In this document: in pieces, positions 45,383-53,568 of the stretch
Layout of the letters: the number at the start of each line of letters is the position of its first letter
Numbering within the stretch: the first letter of the stretch is position 1
NCBI GenBank assembly: GCA_019634915.1
Contig: JAHCAN010000001.1
Coordinates: 1-64,000, forward strand
Direction: 5' to 3'
From: Steroidobacteraceae bacterium
GTDB taxonomy: Bacteria > Pseudomonadota > Gammaproteobacteria > Steroidobacterales > Steroidobacteraceae
Length of the DNA: 64,000 bases
Program-made: the position numbers and the translations under genes
The notes under the pieces: model-generated
Databases searched by the model: none
Told to the model about the DNA's origin: nothing
What the model saw: only the letters and a program-made list of their open reading frames with translations

Positions 45383-46954
45383 CTAGACCTGCCGCACCCG
45401 CCCGTCCCAATGGCGCGCGCGGATCGCCTTGCGATCGACCTTGCCCAGATTGGTGAGCGGGACCTCCGCGGCAAATTCGACCGACCTGGGCGCCGCCACG
45501 GCACCCTTGCGCGCCTTCACGAACTCGCGCAGCGCCTCGCCGCTCACCACCTCGCCCGCGCGCAAGACCACCAGCGCACTGACGGCCTCACCCCACTTCT
45601 CGTGCGGCACGCCGAACACCACGGCCTGGCTGACCGCCGGGTGCTCCTGCAGCACCTGCTCGACTTCCCGCGGGAAGACGTTGAAACCGCCGCTGACGAT
45701 CATGTCCTTCTTGCGATCGACGATCGTGATGAATCCCTCGTCGTCCATCCGCGCGACATCGCCGGTGTGGAGCCAGCCGTCGCGGATCGCGCGGGCGGTG
45801 GCCTCGGGATCGTCGAGATAGCCCGACATCATGTTGGGTGCACGTGCGATCACCTCGCCGGCCTCGCCACGCGGCACATCGCGTCCCTCGTCATCGACGA
45901 GGCGGATTTCGGTCGGATAGGTCGCGCGTCCCGCGGAAGTCAGCACCTGCGCCTCGCGGTCGGCGTCCGCGACCAGGTGCGCCTCGCGCGGCAGTACCGT
46001 CAGCGCCATCGGCGCCTCGGTCTGGCCGAAGAATTGCGTGAAGATCGGCCCGAACGCGGCCAGGGCTTCCTTCAGGCGCTCGGGCGCGATCGCCGCGGCG
46101 CCATACAGCACATTGCGCAGGCTGCGCCGGTCGTGCCGGTCGCGGCCCGGATGATCGAGCAGCATGTAGATCATCGTCGGCACGAGCAGCGTCATCGTCG
46201 CGCGTTCGCGTGCGATGGTGTCGAGCAGCAGGCCGGCCTCGAAGTGCCCGAGGATCACGCAACGGCCCTGCCGCAGCAGTACCGGCAGGATCAGGCAGCC
46301 GGAAGCATGCGTGATCGGCGTGGCGAACACGAAGACCTCGTCGTAGCCGATGCCGAACTCGAGGAGCTCGACGTAATACGTGTGGAACCACGCGCGGTGC
46401 GAGAGCATGACGCCCTTCGGCCGGCCGGTCGTGCCGCCGGTGAAGTAGATCGCGGCGAGGTCGTCGGCGTCGACGGCAACGCTGCGCCGGGCAGGCGCAT
46501 GGTCCGCGATGAGCGACTGCAGCCGCAGGTGTCCCGGCGGTACGTCCGACGGGTCGTCGGCCACGCAGACGAAGTTCCGCACCGTTTCGAGCCGTGGCGC
46601 CAGCGCCTGCACGCGCCGCGCGAACTTCGCGTGGTAGACGAGGGTCGTGCAACGCGCAAAGTTCATCATGTAAACGAGGTCTTCGTCGCCGAGCAGCACG
46701 GCGAGCGGCACGCGCACTGCGCCCGCCATCGCGACCGCGTACTCGCAAACCACGTATTCCGGGCAGTTGGCCATCGCGAACGCGATACGCTCGCCGCGGC
46801 CGACGCCGAGTGCCTGCAATGCGCCGAGCACGCAAGCGGCGTCGTGCCCGAGTTCGCGGTAGGTGACCCGGCGGGCGCCTTGCACGAGCGCCACGCGGTC
46901 GCCGCCGTGCAGCACCGCACGCGCGTACAGGTCGCTGATCGTCAGCCCGGGCAC
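45383..46954 (-). CDS. Acyl-CoA synthetase (AMP-forming ligase)
   Basis: The 523-residue ANL-superfamily enzyme activates a carboxylic acid to its CoA thioester. It has the P-loop YFTGGTTGRPKG (about residue 170), FFGQTEAP-type A5 motif, GWLHTGDVARMDDEGF and the C-terminal GGFNVFPREVE plus catalytic Lys in LGKVDRKAI. The start is GTG with GGGGAG seven bases upstream. It is the fifth gene of the operon from 50681 and probably feeds the beta-oxidation enzymes encoded after it. Substrate not determinable from sequence. Confidence 0.92.
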   Translation of the reverse strand: MPGLTISDLYARAVLHGGDRVALVQGARRVTYRELGHDAACVLGALQALGVGRGERIAFAMANCPEYVVCEYAVAMAGAVRVPLAVLLGDEDLVYMMNFARCTTLVYHAKFARRVQALAPRLETVRNFVCVADDPSDVPPGHLRLQSLIADHAPARRSVAVDADDLAAIYFTGGTTGRPKGVMLSHRAWFHTYYVELLEFGIGYDEVFVFATPITHASGCLILPVLLRQGRCVILGHFEAGLLLDTIARERATMTLLVPTMIYMLLDHPGRDRHDRRSLRNVLYGAAAIAPERLKEALAAFGPIFTQFFGQTEAPMALTVLPREAHLVADADREAQVLTSAGRATYPTEIRLVDDEGRDVPRGEAGEVIARAPNMMSGYLDDPEATARAIRDGWLHTGDVARMDDEGFITIVDRKKDMIVSGGFNVFPREVEQVLQEHPAVSQAVVFGVPHEKWGEAVSALVVLRAGEVVSGEALREFVKARKGAVAAPRSVEFAAEVPLTNLGKVDRKAIRARHWDGRVRQV

Positions 46955-46967
46955 CTGCCGCTCCCCG

Positions 46968-47429
46968 TCACTGGCCTTCCGGGCCGCGCATGTGGAACAT
47001 CATCCTGTAGTCGAACACCATGACCGTCTCGTCGCGCTGGTTCTTCACCGTGTAGCGCCAGAGCTGGATGCCCTTGCGCGGATTGCTGGTCGGGTCGCTC
47101 GCCACGATCTCGACGCTGACGCGGATCGTGTCGCCGATGCGCACCGGCGCGAGCATGCGCATCGCGTCCGCGCCCAGCCAGGCGATCGCGGCGTCGCCGC
47201 CGAAGCCCGCCTGCGCGACGCGCCCGACGGCGAGCGCGAAGATCATCGGCCCGTGCGCGAGGCGTTCGCCGAACTGCGTCTTCGCCGCGTACTCGGCATC
47301 CATGTGCAGCGGATAGAAATCGCCGGTGAGGCCCGCCCAGCCCACGACGTGCGCCTCGGTCACGGTGATCGCGGCGGTGTCGTAAACGTCACCGACGCGG
47401 AGATCGTCGCCATAGACGCGCTGTGCCAT
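46968..47429 (-). CDS. MaoC-like hot-dog dehydratase/hydratase
   Basis: The 153-residue hot-dog protein has the hydratase-2 motif GDFYPLHMDAEYA with candidate catalytic D37 and H42, then HGPMIFALAVG. MaoC-type enzymes hydrate enoyl-CoA (R-specific). The start shares one base with the DUF35 gene stop (TGATG). In steroid side-chain degradation MaoC-like and DUF35 proteins work beside thiolase-fold aldolases, the same neighbours as here. Confidence 0.88.
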   Translation of the reverse strand: MAQRVYGDDLRVGDVYDTAAITVTEAHVVGWAGLTGDFYPLHMDAEYAAKTQFGERLAHGPMIFALAVGRVAQAGFGGDAAIAWLGADAMRMLAPVRIGDTIRVSVEIVASDPTSNPRKGIQLWRYTVKNQRDETVMVFDYRMMFHMRGPEGQ

Positions 47430-47854
47430 CAGCGCCGCACCGGCCGGAACTTCGGCAGCGTGAACTCGTCGTCGAGGCGCTGGAAGGTCACTTCGACCGC
47501 CATGTCGCACGCGACGGCCGACGGATCGCAATCGACGATGTTCGACAGCATCTGCACGCCCTCCTCGAGGCGGATGACGGCGACGACATAGGGCACGTCG
47601 GCCGTGAACGCGGACGGCGCGTTGTTCTGCACGACCGTGTAGCTGTAGACGCTGCCGCGGCCCCGCGCCTCGACCCAGTCGAGGGCCGCGGCGCCGCAGT
47701 TCGGGCAGGCGATGCGCGGATAGAAGCACGGCTCCCCGCAATCGCGGCAGCGCTGGATCAGCAGCCTGCCCGCTCGTGCCGCGTCCCAGAACGGCTGCGC
47801 CCAGGCATTGACGATCGGCCTGGGTTTCGCGGGTCGTGCATCCGGCGTCGCCAT
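47429..47854 (-). CDS. Zn-ribbon/OB-fold protein (DUF35), partner of the thiolase-like protein
   Basis: The 141-residue protein has a rubredoxin-like zinc ribbon with C36, C39, C50 and C53 (CRDCGEPCFYPRIACPNC) and a C-terminal OB fold. DUF35 proteins pair with thiolase-fold partners, for example ChsH2 with Ltp2 in cholesterol side-chain retro-aldol cleavage. It directly follows such a gene here. The ATG at 47854 has AAGGAG upstream; a GTG codon just before it is less likely. Confidence 0.85.
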   Translation of the reverse strand: MATPDARPAKPRPIVNAWAQPFWDAARAGRLLIQRCRDCGEPCFYPRIACPNCGAAALDWVEARGRGSVYSYTVVQNNAPSAFTADVPYVVAVIRLEEGVQMLSNIVDCDPSAVACDMAVEVTFQRLDDEFTLPKFRPVRR

Positions 47855-47864
47855 CACTGCTCCT

Positions 47865-49055
47865 TCAGGGCACCGTGTTGCCGAGGATCGTCACCTGGGA
47901 ATCCATGTAGGTCCCACCGGTCGCCGTCTCGACCGCGAAGCGCGCGCCGGGAACCTGGCGCGCGCCGGCCTTGCCCATCACCTGGCGCGCCGCCTCGATC
48001 AGCAACGACACGGAGCCGCCGGCGCCGATATGTCCTTTCGACAACATGCCGCCGTCGGTCGTCGTCGGAATGCGCCCGCCCGGCCAGGTCTCTCCGCGCA
48101 GGAAGAGCCCGCCGGCTTCACCGCGCGCGGCCAGCCCGAGCTCCTCGAACGCGATGAGCTGGAAAATCGGATAGGAATCGTAGATCTCGGCGACATCGAT
48201 GTCGGACGGTGCGATGCCCGCCTCCCCGAAGGCCTGTGCCGCCGCCGCCGCCCAGCCGAAGCGCGTGAGATCGCGCTCCTGGGAGTACGCGAAATGCGTC
48301 ACCGCACCGCCGTCGCCGAGCACATAGGCGGGCTGCGGCGTGAGCTCGCGGGCCTCCTTGGCGGAAGTGACGATGAACGCGGCGCCGCCATCGAACAGCA
48401 TGTTCGACTGCTTGGCGCGCAGCGGCGTCGAGAGCATCTTCGAGGCCATCACCTCATCGATCGTGAGCGGCGTGCGGAAGAACGCATGCGGATTCAGCTC
48501 GCCCCACTTGCGGTTCGACACGCAGACCGCGGACAGCTCCTCGTCGGTGCAGCCCGTCTCGTACTGGTAGCGCGTGGTCGCCAGTGCCGCGACGGTCGAG
48601 TAGTGCTGGCCGTACGGGACCTCCCACTCCGCCGAGATGCCGGCCGTCGAGAACAGGTCGATGCCGCCCTGCGCGGACACACCGGTGCCGAGCTTGTCGG
48701 TATGCACGAACAGCACGCACCGCGCGCGCCTGGTCTCGATCAGCGCACTGGCGATGCGCAGTGCATTGGTGCTGCTCGAGCCGCCGGAGAACACCTGGCA
48801 GTTGCTCACCACGCCCTTCAGCCCGAGTTCCTCGACGATGCGCGCGGTGGCGAGCTCGTTGCTGAACTGCGGGCTGAAGAGCGCCCCCGTTGGAATCACG
48901 AAATCGATCGTGTCCTTGTCGACGCCGGCGTCCCGGATCGCCTCGCGCACCGAATCGAGCGCGAACGAAATCGCGCCACGGTCGGGGAAACGGCCGGTCG
49001 GCACCTCGCCGACGCCGACGATCGCGGTCCTGCCCCGGGTCCGGTGCTTCGCCAC
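47865..49055 (-). CDS. Thiolase-fold protein, Ltp2/SCP2 type, apparently lacking the nucleophilic Cys
   Basis: The 396-residue protein has the thiolase fold (AIVGVGEVPTGRFP start; SKGHIGAGG near 340) but, aligned on the following N and helix with FadA, the nucleophilic Cys position is Phe89 (QVFSGGSSSTNAL); a Cys at 86 lies nearby. The second catalytic Cys is also absent. This is expected for Ltp2-type aldolases, which use other residues, including Tyr. With DUF35 encoded 10 bases downstream it likely forms an acyl-CoA aldolase or lyase. The start is GTG at 49055; it follows the FAD oxidoreductase gene by 18 bases. Confidence 0.82.
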   Translation of the reverse strand: MAKHRTRGRTAIVGVGEVPTGRFPDRGAISFALDSVREAIRDAGVDKDTIDFVIPTGALFSPQFSNELATARIVEELGLKGVVSNCQVFSGGSSSTNALRIASALIETRRARCVLFVHTDKLGTGVSAQGGIDLFSTAGISAEWEVPYGQHYSTVAALATTRYQYETGCTDEELSAVCVSNRKWGELNPHAFFRTPLTIDEVMASKMLSTPLRAKQSNMLFDGGAAFIVTSAKEARELTPQPAYVLGDGGAVTHFAYSQERDLTRFGWAAAAAQAFGEAGIAPSDIDVAEIYDSYPIFQLIAFEELGLAARGEAGGLFLRGETWPGGRIPTTTDGGMLSKGHIGAGGSVSLLIEAARQVMGKAGARQVPGARFAVETATGGTYMDSQVTILGNTVP

Positions 49056-49073
49056 CCGCGCCGCCGCCTCGAC

Positions 49074-50681
49074 CTAGGCCTGCAGCGCCGGGATGCCGCG
49101 ATGGAAGTCGGGCATGATCGCGCTCTCGAGATCGCCACCCATCATCGCGTCGACGCACATGATCGCGGAGAGCGATGCGCCATCCACGCCGCCGCCCCAC
49201 AGGCGCTTGCCGTACTGGTCACCGGCGAAGTAGAGCCCTTCGACCCACGGCGATTTGACATCGGGACGCTCCTGCCCGACCGGCCGCCACAGCCCGTACG
49301 CCTCCGGGCTCGGTGTCCAGAGCATGAACTCGCAGTCGCGGTCCCAGTTCGGGAACGTCGTCCTGGCCCAGTCCTCGCACAGGTTGATGACGCGGTTGAC
49401 GCGATCGGGATTGCGCATCTCGGCATCGGTGAGCGCCGTCGAGAAGAGATATTCGCGCTTGCCCGGCGGCCCGCGCCGCGCGGTCTGTCCGCCCCAGGCG
49501 GTGAAGTCGCACATCACCATGTCCACGGCCCCGATGTAGCCCTCGTCGCGGATCACGCCCGGCATGTAGACGAAACTGCCCTCCTCGAGCCCGATGTCGG
49601 GCAGCACGCTGCGCGTCGTGCCGCACCAGCCGGTGAGCAGGCCGGCGCCCCAGAACTTCGTCTCGAGCAGCCGCACCCAGTCCGCCGGGAACAGCTCCCT
49701 CGGCAGCACGCGGAACATGTACTTGGGCGGAATCGTGCAGATCACGTCGTCGGCGAGGATCACGCGGTATTCGTCATAGTCGTTGTCCTTCGAGCGGATC
49801 CGCACGCCCTTGACGCGGCCGTCCTCGACCACGACTTCCCTCGCGGCGGTGTTGCGCAGCACTTCGCCGCCATGCTCGAGGACGACTTTCTCGAACTGCT
49901 GCGCAATCGCGATGCAGCCGGGCGAATCGGCGGTCGCGACCGAGCCGCTGACCAGGTTCATGCGGATCTTGCCGGCGATCGCCATGTAGCCGAGGAAGTC
50001 GCCGGTCGGCGTCATCATCGGCTCGGCCTGCGCGGTCTGGGAAGCGGCCAGCACCTTGATGTAGTCGTAGGCCTCCGGATGGATGTCGCGCTGCTCGAGC
50101 CAGGTCTGCAGCGGCGTTGCCATCAGCTTCGCCATGTCCTCGAAGCTCGAGCGCGCCATGTCGCCGAGCTGCGCCATCGTCGCCGCGAAGCCGGCCTCCG
50201 ACATCCACGGATACGGTTGGCCCTTCTTCACCTGGAATGCCTTGCCGGGCTTGCCCTCGCCTTCCCACTGGACGAAACCGAGCCCGCGGTTCAATGGCAG
50301 GTTCCAGGCGACACCGAGGTGTTTCATCAGGAAATCGGCGCGGCTGCGATTGCCCCAGAACAGGCCGTGGCCGCCGGCCTCGAAGGTCCGCCCATCGAGC
50401 AGGCCGCGCTCGAAGATCTCCTCGATCGACGGGGTGCACTTGCCGAGGCTGCAGTGCGCGAACGGCAGCGACTTGCGAAACGCCCTGGCATCCATCTCGA
50501 CGCCGTCGGCCACGACCTTGTTGCCCTTGCCGACATAGGACAGCGTGCGTCCGCCGATGAAGGGCGCACGCTCGAGGACCAGCACGCGCTTGCCGTAGTC
50601 CTTCGCGAGCAGCGCCGCGGCACCGAGGCCCGCCACACCGGCGCCGATCACCACCGTATCGTATTTCTGCAACGCGGACAT
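49074..50681 (-). CDS. FAD-dependent oxidoreductase, phytoene-desaturase/amine-oxidase type
   Basis: The 535-residue protein begins with a Rossmann dinucleotide motif VVIGAGVAGLGAA (residues 10-22) and ERAPFIGGRTLS, and ends with a second FAD motif GLYFAGDQYGKRLWGGGVDG. These are features of the NAD(P)/FAD oxidoreductases related to phytoene desaturases, which desaturate or oxidise hydrophobic substrates. It leads the nine-gene minus-strand catabolic operon and has GGAGGG upstream of the ATG. The palindromic operator lies 51 bases upstream. The substrate is unknown. Confidence 0.88.
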   Translation of the reverse strand: MSALQKYDTVVIGAGVAGLGAAALLAKDYGKRVLVLERAPFIGGRTLSYVGKGNKVVADGVEMDARAFRKSLPFAHCSLGKCTPSIEEIFERGLLDGRTFEAGGHGLFWGNRSRADFLMKHLGVAWNLPLNRGLGFVQWEGEGKPGKAFQVKKGQPYPWMSEAGFAATMAQLGDMARSSFEDMAKLMATPLQTWLEQRDIHPEAYDYIKVLAASQTAQAEPMMTPTGDFLGYMAIAGKIRMNLVSGSVATADSPGCIAIAQQFEKVVLEHGGEVLRNTAAREVVVEDGRVKGVRIRSKDNDYDEYRVILADDVICTIPPKYMFRVLPRELFPADWVRLLETKFWGAGLLTGWCGTTRSVLPDIGLEEGSFVYMPGVIRDEGYIGAVDMVMCDFTAWGGQTARRGPPGKREYLFSTALTDAEMRNPDRVNRVINLCEDWARTTFPNWDRDCEFMLWTPSPEAYGLWRPVGQERPDVKSPWVEGLYFAGDQYGKRLWGGGVDGASLSAIMCVDAMMGGDLESAIMPDFHRGIPALQA

Positions 50682-50731
50682 GTGCTTCCCTCCGGGCGCC
50701 CCATTGCACCTGGCCGCAAGCTAGCACCAGT

Positions 50732-50748
50732 ACTTGCGTTATGCAAGT
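50732..50748. promoter_or_regulatory. 17-bp palindromic operator, copy 2 (divergent catabolic promoter)
   Basis: ACTTGCGTTATGCAAGT, identical to 36598-36614. On the plus strand TTGCGT (-35), 17 bases, GAGACT (-10) serve the ligase gene. On the minus strand TTGCAT (-35), 17 bases, TAGCTT (-10) serve the operon starting at 50681. So one palindrome provides the -35 of both divergent promoters. Confidence 0.7.
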
Positions 50749-50795
50749 GACCGGCCGAGACTCGTCAAAAGCCATCGGATGCCCGGAGGACGCCT

Positions 50796-52535
50796 GTGCG
50801 CACATCCCGTGATGAACTCGTGGCCCGGTACCGCGCGCGCCGGCACTGGTCCGACCTGCGTATCACCGACCTGTTCGATGCGGCGGTACGCGCAGCGCCG
50901 GATCGGCTCGCCGTCATCGACCCACCGAACCGCACCGAACTGACCGATGGGCCGGCACTGCGGCTCAGCTTCGCTGAGCTGTCCGCGCTGGTCGATGCCT
51001 GCGCGTGGCACCTGCACCAGCTCGGCTTCGTGCGCGACGACATCCTCGTCACCCAGTTGCCGAACATCGCCGAGTACATCGCCGTATACCTGGCCGCCGC
51101 GCGGCTCGGCGTCATCGTGACCCCGGTACCGATGCAGTTCAGGGGCCATGAACTCGAGCAGATCGTGGCCCTGACCGCGGCGCGTAACGTGCTCACGGTG
51201 GCGACGTTCAAGGGCGCCCGCCATGACTTCAGCTGCGCGGGACAGGACGGCGGCAGCCCGCGCGTGCTGACGCTGGGCAATATCGCGGCGCCAGGCGCCA
51301 CCCCATTCGCCCCGGCTGCACTCGATGCGCCGGCCCGCGCCGCGTTGCGTGACCATATCGAGTCGCTCGCGATATCCGCCGACGACATCGTGACGATCTG
51401 CTGGACTTCCGGCACCGAAGCGGCGCCGAAGGGCGTCCCGCGCTCGCACAACCACTGGATCGCGATCAGCCACGCACATTTCACCGGAGCCGGCATCCGG
51501 CCGGGCGATCGCCTGCTGAACCCCTTCCCGCTCGTCAACATGGCCGCGATCGGCGGCTGTTTCATGAGCTGGCTGCATGCCGCAGGGACGCTGGTACTGC
51601 ACCATCCCTTCGATCTGCAGGTCTACCTGCGCCAGGTCACCGCGGAGCGCGTGCAGTACGCGATCGCGCCGCCGGCCATACTCAACATGCTGATCAAGGA
51701 CCCGCGGCTGCTCGCCGATGCGGACCTGTCGAGCCTGCGCTGCATCGGCTCGGGGTCGGCGCCGCTCGATCCGGCGATGATCCGCGAGTTCCGGGAGCGC
51801 TTCGGCATCGAGATCATGAACATGTTCGGCTCGAACGAGGGCATGGCGCTCGTGAACAACGCCGAATACGCGCCCGAGCCGGAACGCCGGGCGAGATATT
51901 TCCCGCGCTTCGGCCGGCCCGAGATCGAGTGGGCGAACCCGCCGCCGATCGTGATCGAGACACGCCTGGTCGATCCCGATTCGGGCGAGGAAATCCTCGC
52001 GGCCGATACGCCGGGAGAAATGCAGATCCGTGGTCCCACCGTGTTCGACGGCTATTACGGCGCCCCCGGGTTGACGTCACACGCCTTCACGCCCGACGGC
52101 TATTTCCGCACCGGCGACCTGTTCGATATCCCCGGTGACGCGGACCGGATGCGCTACTACCGCTTCGTCGGCCGCCTCAAGCAGCTCATCGTCCGTGGCG
52201 GCGTCAAGATTTCCCCCGAGGAGCTCGATGATGTCCTCGCGCAGATCCCGCAGGTCCTCGAGGGTGCGGTCACGGGCTATCGCGACGAGATCATGGGCGA
52301 GCGGATCTGCGCCGTCGTCGTCGCGCGGCCGGGCGCCGACCTGACGCTGGAGGCCGTGCGCCAGCACTTCGCGGCGAGCGGCCTGGCGAGTTTCAAGAGG
52401 CCCGAGCGCCTGTGCATCGTCGCGCAGCTGCCGCGCAACAGCACCGGCAAGGTCGTGCGCGCGGAGCTCGCGCGCATCGCCGCGCAGGTTGCCGCCGGCG
52501 CCGACCCGGCGCCCGTGCAGACGTCGACTGCCTGA
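50796..52535 (+). CDS. AMP-forming acyl-CoA ligase, second copy
   Basis: The 579-residue ANL-superfamily ligase has an adenylation P-loop CWTSGTEAAPKG (about 205-216), MFGSNEGMA as the A5 motif, YFRTGDLFDIPGD and the C-terminal GGVKISPEELDD plus the catalytic Lys region NSTGKVVRAEL. It is only distantly like the ligase encoded at 45383, so the two probably activate different acids. The GTG start has GGAGGA six bases upstream. It is divergent from the operon at 50681 and shares its operator. Confidence 0.92.
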   Translation: MRTSRDELVARYRARRHWSDLRITDLFDAAVRAAPDRLAVIDPPNRTELTDGPALRLSFAELSALVDACAWHLHQLGFVRDDILVTQLPNIAEYIAVYLAAARLGVIVTPVPMQFRGHELEQIVALTAARNVLTVATFKGARHDFSCAGQDGGSPRVLTLGNIAAPGATPFAPAALDAPARAALRDHIESLAISADDIVTICWTSGTEAAPKGVPRSHNHWIAISHAHFTGAGIRPGDRLLNPFPLVNMAAIGGCFMSWLHAAGTLVLHHPFDLQVYLRQVTAERVQYAIAPPAILNMLIKDPRLLADADLSSLRCIGSGSAPLDPAMIREFRERFGIEIMNMFGSNEGMALVNNAEYAPEPERRARYFPRFGRPEIEWANPPPIVIETRLVDPDSGEEILAADTPGEMQIRGPTVFDGYYGAPGLTSHAFTPDGYFRTGDLFDIPGDADRMRYYRFVGRLKQLIVRGGVKISPEELDDVLAQIPQVLEGAVTGYRDEIMGERICAVVVARPGADLTLEAVRQHFAASGLASFKRPERLCIVAQLPRNSTGKVVRAELARIAAQVAAGADPAPVQTSTA

Positions 52536-52543
52536 GACTGCCG

Positions 52544-53557
52544 CTAGCGACTGGCCAGGGTCGGCAACAGCACGGCCGCTCCCCGCAACTCGCCGCGCCG
52601 CAGGCGCCCGAGCGCCTCGTTCGCGTCCTCGAGCGCGAACGGTTCGATCGCCGGCCGCAGGTCGACCCGCGCGGCGACACGCATGAACTCGCGGCCATCC
52701 TCGCGCGTCAGGTTCGCCACCGAGCAGACCGTGCGCTCGCCCCACAGCAGCGAATAGGGGAAGGCCGGGATGTCGCTCATGTGGATGCCGGCGCAGACGA
52801 CCCGCCCGCCCTTGCGCACGGCCGCCAGCGCCGCCGGCACGAGTGCACCGACCGGCGCGAAGATGATCGCGGCGTCGAGCGGCTCGGGCGGTGTCTCGTC
52901 CGAGCCGCCTGCCCAGGCCGCGCCGAGCTCGCGCGCGAAGCGCTGCGCGTCGAGATCACCCGGCCGCGTCAGCGCGAAGACGCGCCGGCCCTCGGCGTGC
53001 GCGACCTGCGCGAGCAGATGCGCGGCCGCGCCGAAGCCGTAGAGCCCGAGGTTCGCGCCCTCGCCCGCCGCCCGGTATGCGCGATAGCCGATCAGGCCGG
53101 CGCACAGCAGCGGCGCGGCATGTGCATCGTCATAGCGATCGGGCAATTCGAGGCAGAAGCGCGAGTCGGCGATCGCGTGGCGCGCAAAGCCGCCGTCGAC
53201 CGTGCAGCCGGTGAACTGCGCGCGTTCGCACAGGTTCTCGAGCCCGGCCGTGCAGTAGTGGCAGTCGCCGCAGGCCGACGCCAGCCACGGTACACCGACG
53301 CGGTCGCCGTTGCCGAACCGCTCGACCGCCGCGCCGGCATCGACGACGCGGCCGACGATCTCGTGCCCCGGCGTTACCGGCGAGACGGCCTGGGGCAACT
53401 CGCCATCGAGCAGATGCAGGTCGGTACGGCACACGCCGCAGGCACCCACCTCGATCAGTACCTCGTGCGGCCGCAGCGGCGCGAGCGGCGCCTCTTCGAG
53501 CCGCAGCGACGTGCCCGGCGCGTCGAGTCGCATCGCCCGGGTGGTCGCTCGCTTCAT
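52544..53557 (-). CDS. Zinc-dependent alcohol dehydrogenase (MDR family)
   Basis: The 337-residue enzyme has catalytic zinc ligands C40 and H65-E66 (GACGVCRTDLH, TPGHEIVGRV) and a full four-Cys structural zinc loop (CGDCHYCTAGLENLC). The NAD domain begins LYGFGAAAHLLAQ, a G-x-G-x-x-A form of the fingerprint. It resembles AdhA/AdhP alcohol dehydrogenases. It follows metY by 11 bases on the minus strand and may be part of that operon, oxidising an alcohol or reducing an aldehyde. Convergent with the ligase gene, 8 bases away. Confidence 0.9.
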   Translation of the reverse strand: MKRATTRAMRLDAPGTSLRLEEAPLAPLRPHEVLIEVGACGVCRTDLHLLDGELPQAVSPVTPGHEIVGRVVDAGAAVERFGNGDRVGVPWLASACGDCHYCTAGLENLCERAQFTGCTVDGGFARHAIADSRFCLELPDRYDDAHAAPLLCAGLIGYRAYRAAGEGANLGLYGFGAAAHLLAQVAHAEGRRVFALTRPGDLDAQRFARELGAAWAGGSDETPPEPLDAAIIFAPVGALVPAALAAVRKGGRVVCAGIHMSDIPAFPYSLLWGERTVCSVANLTREDGREFMRVAARVDLRPAIEPFALEDANEALGRLRRGELRGAAVLLPTLASR

Positions 53558-53568
53558 GCCGGCTCGCG

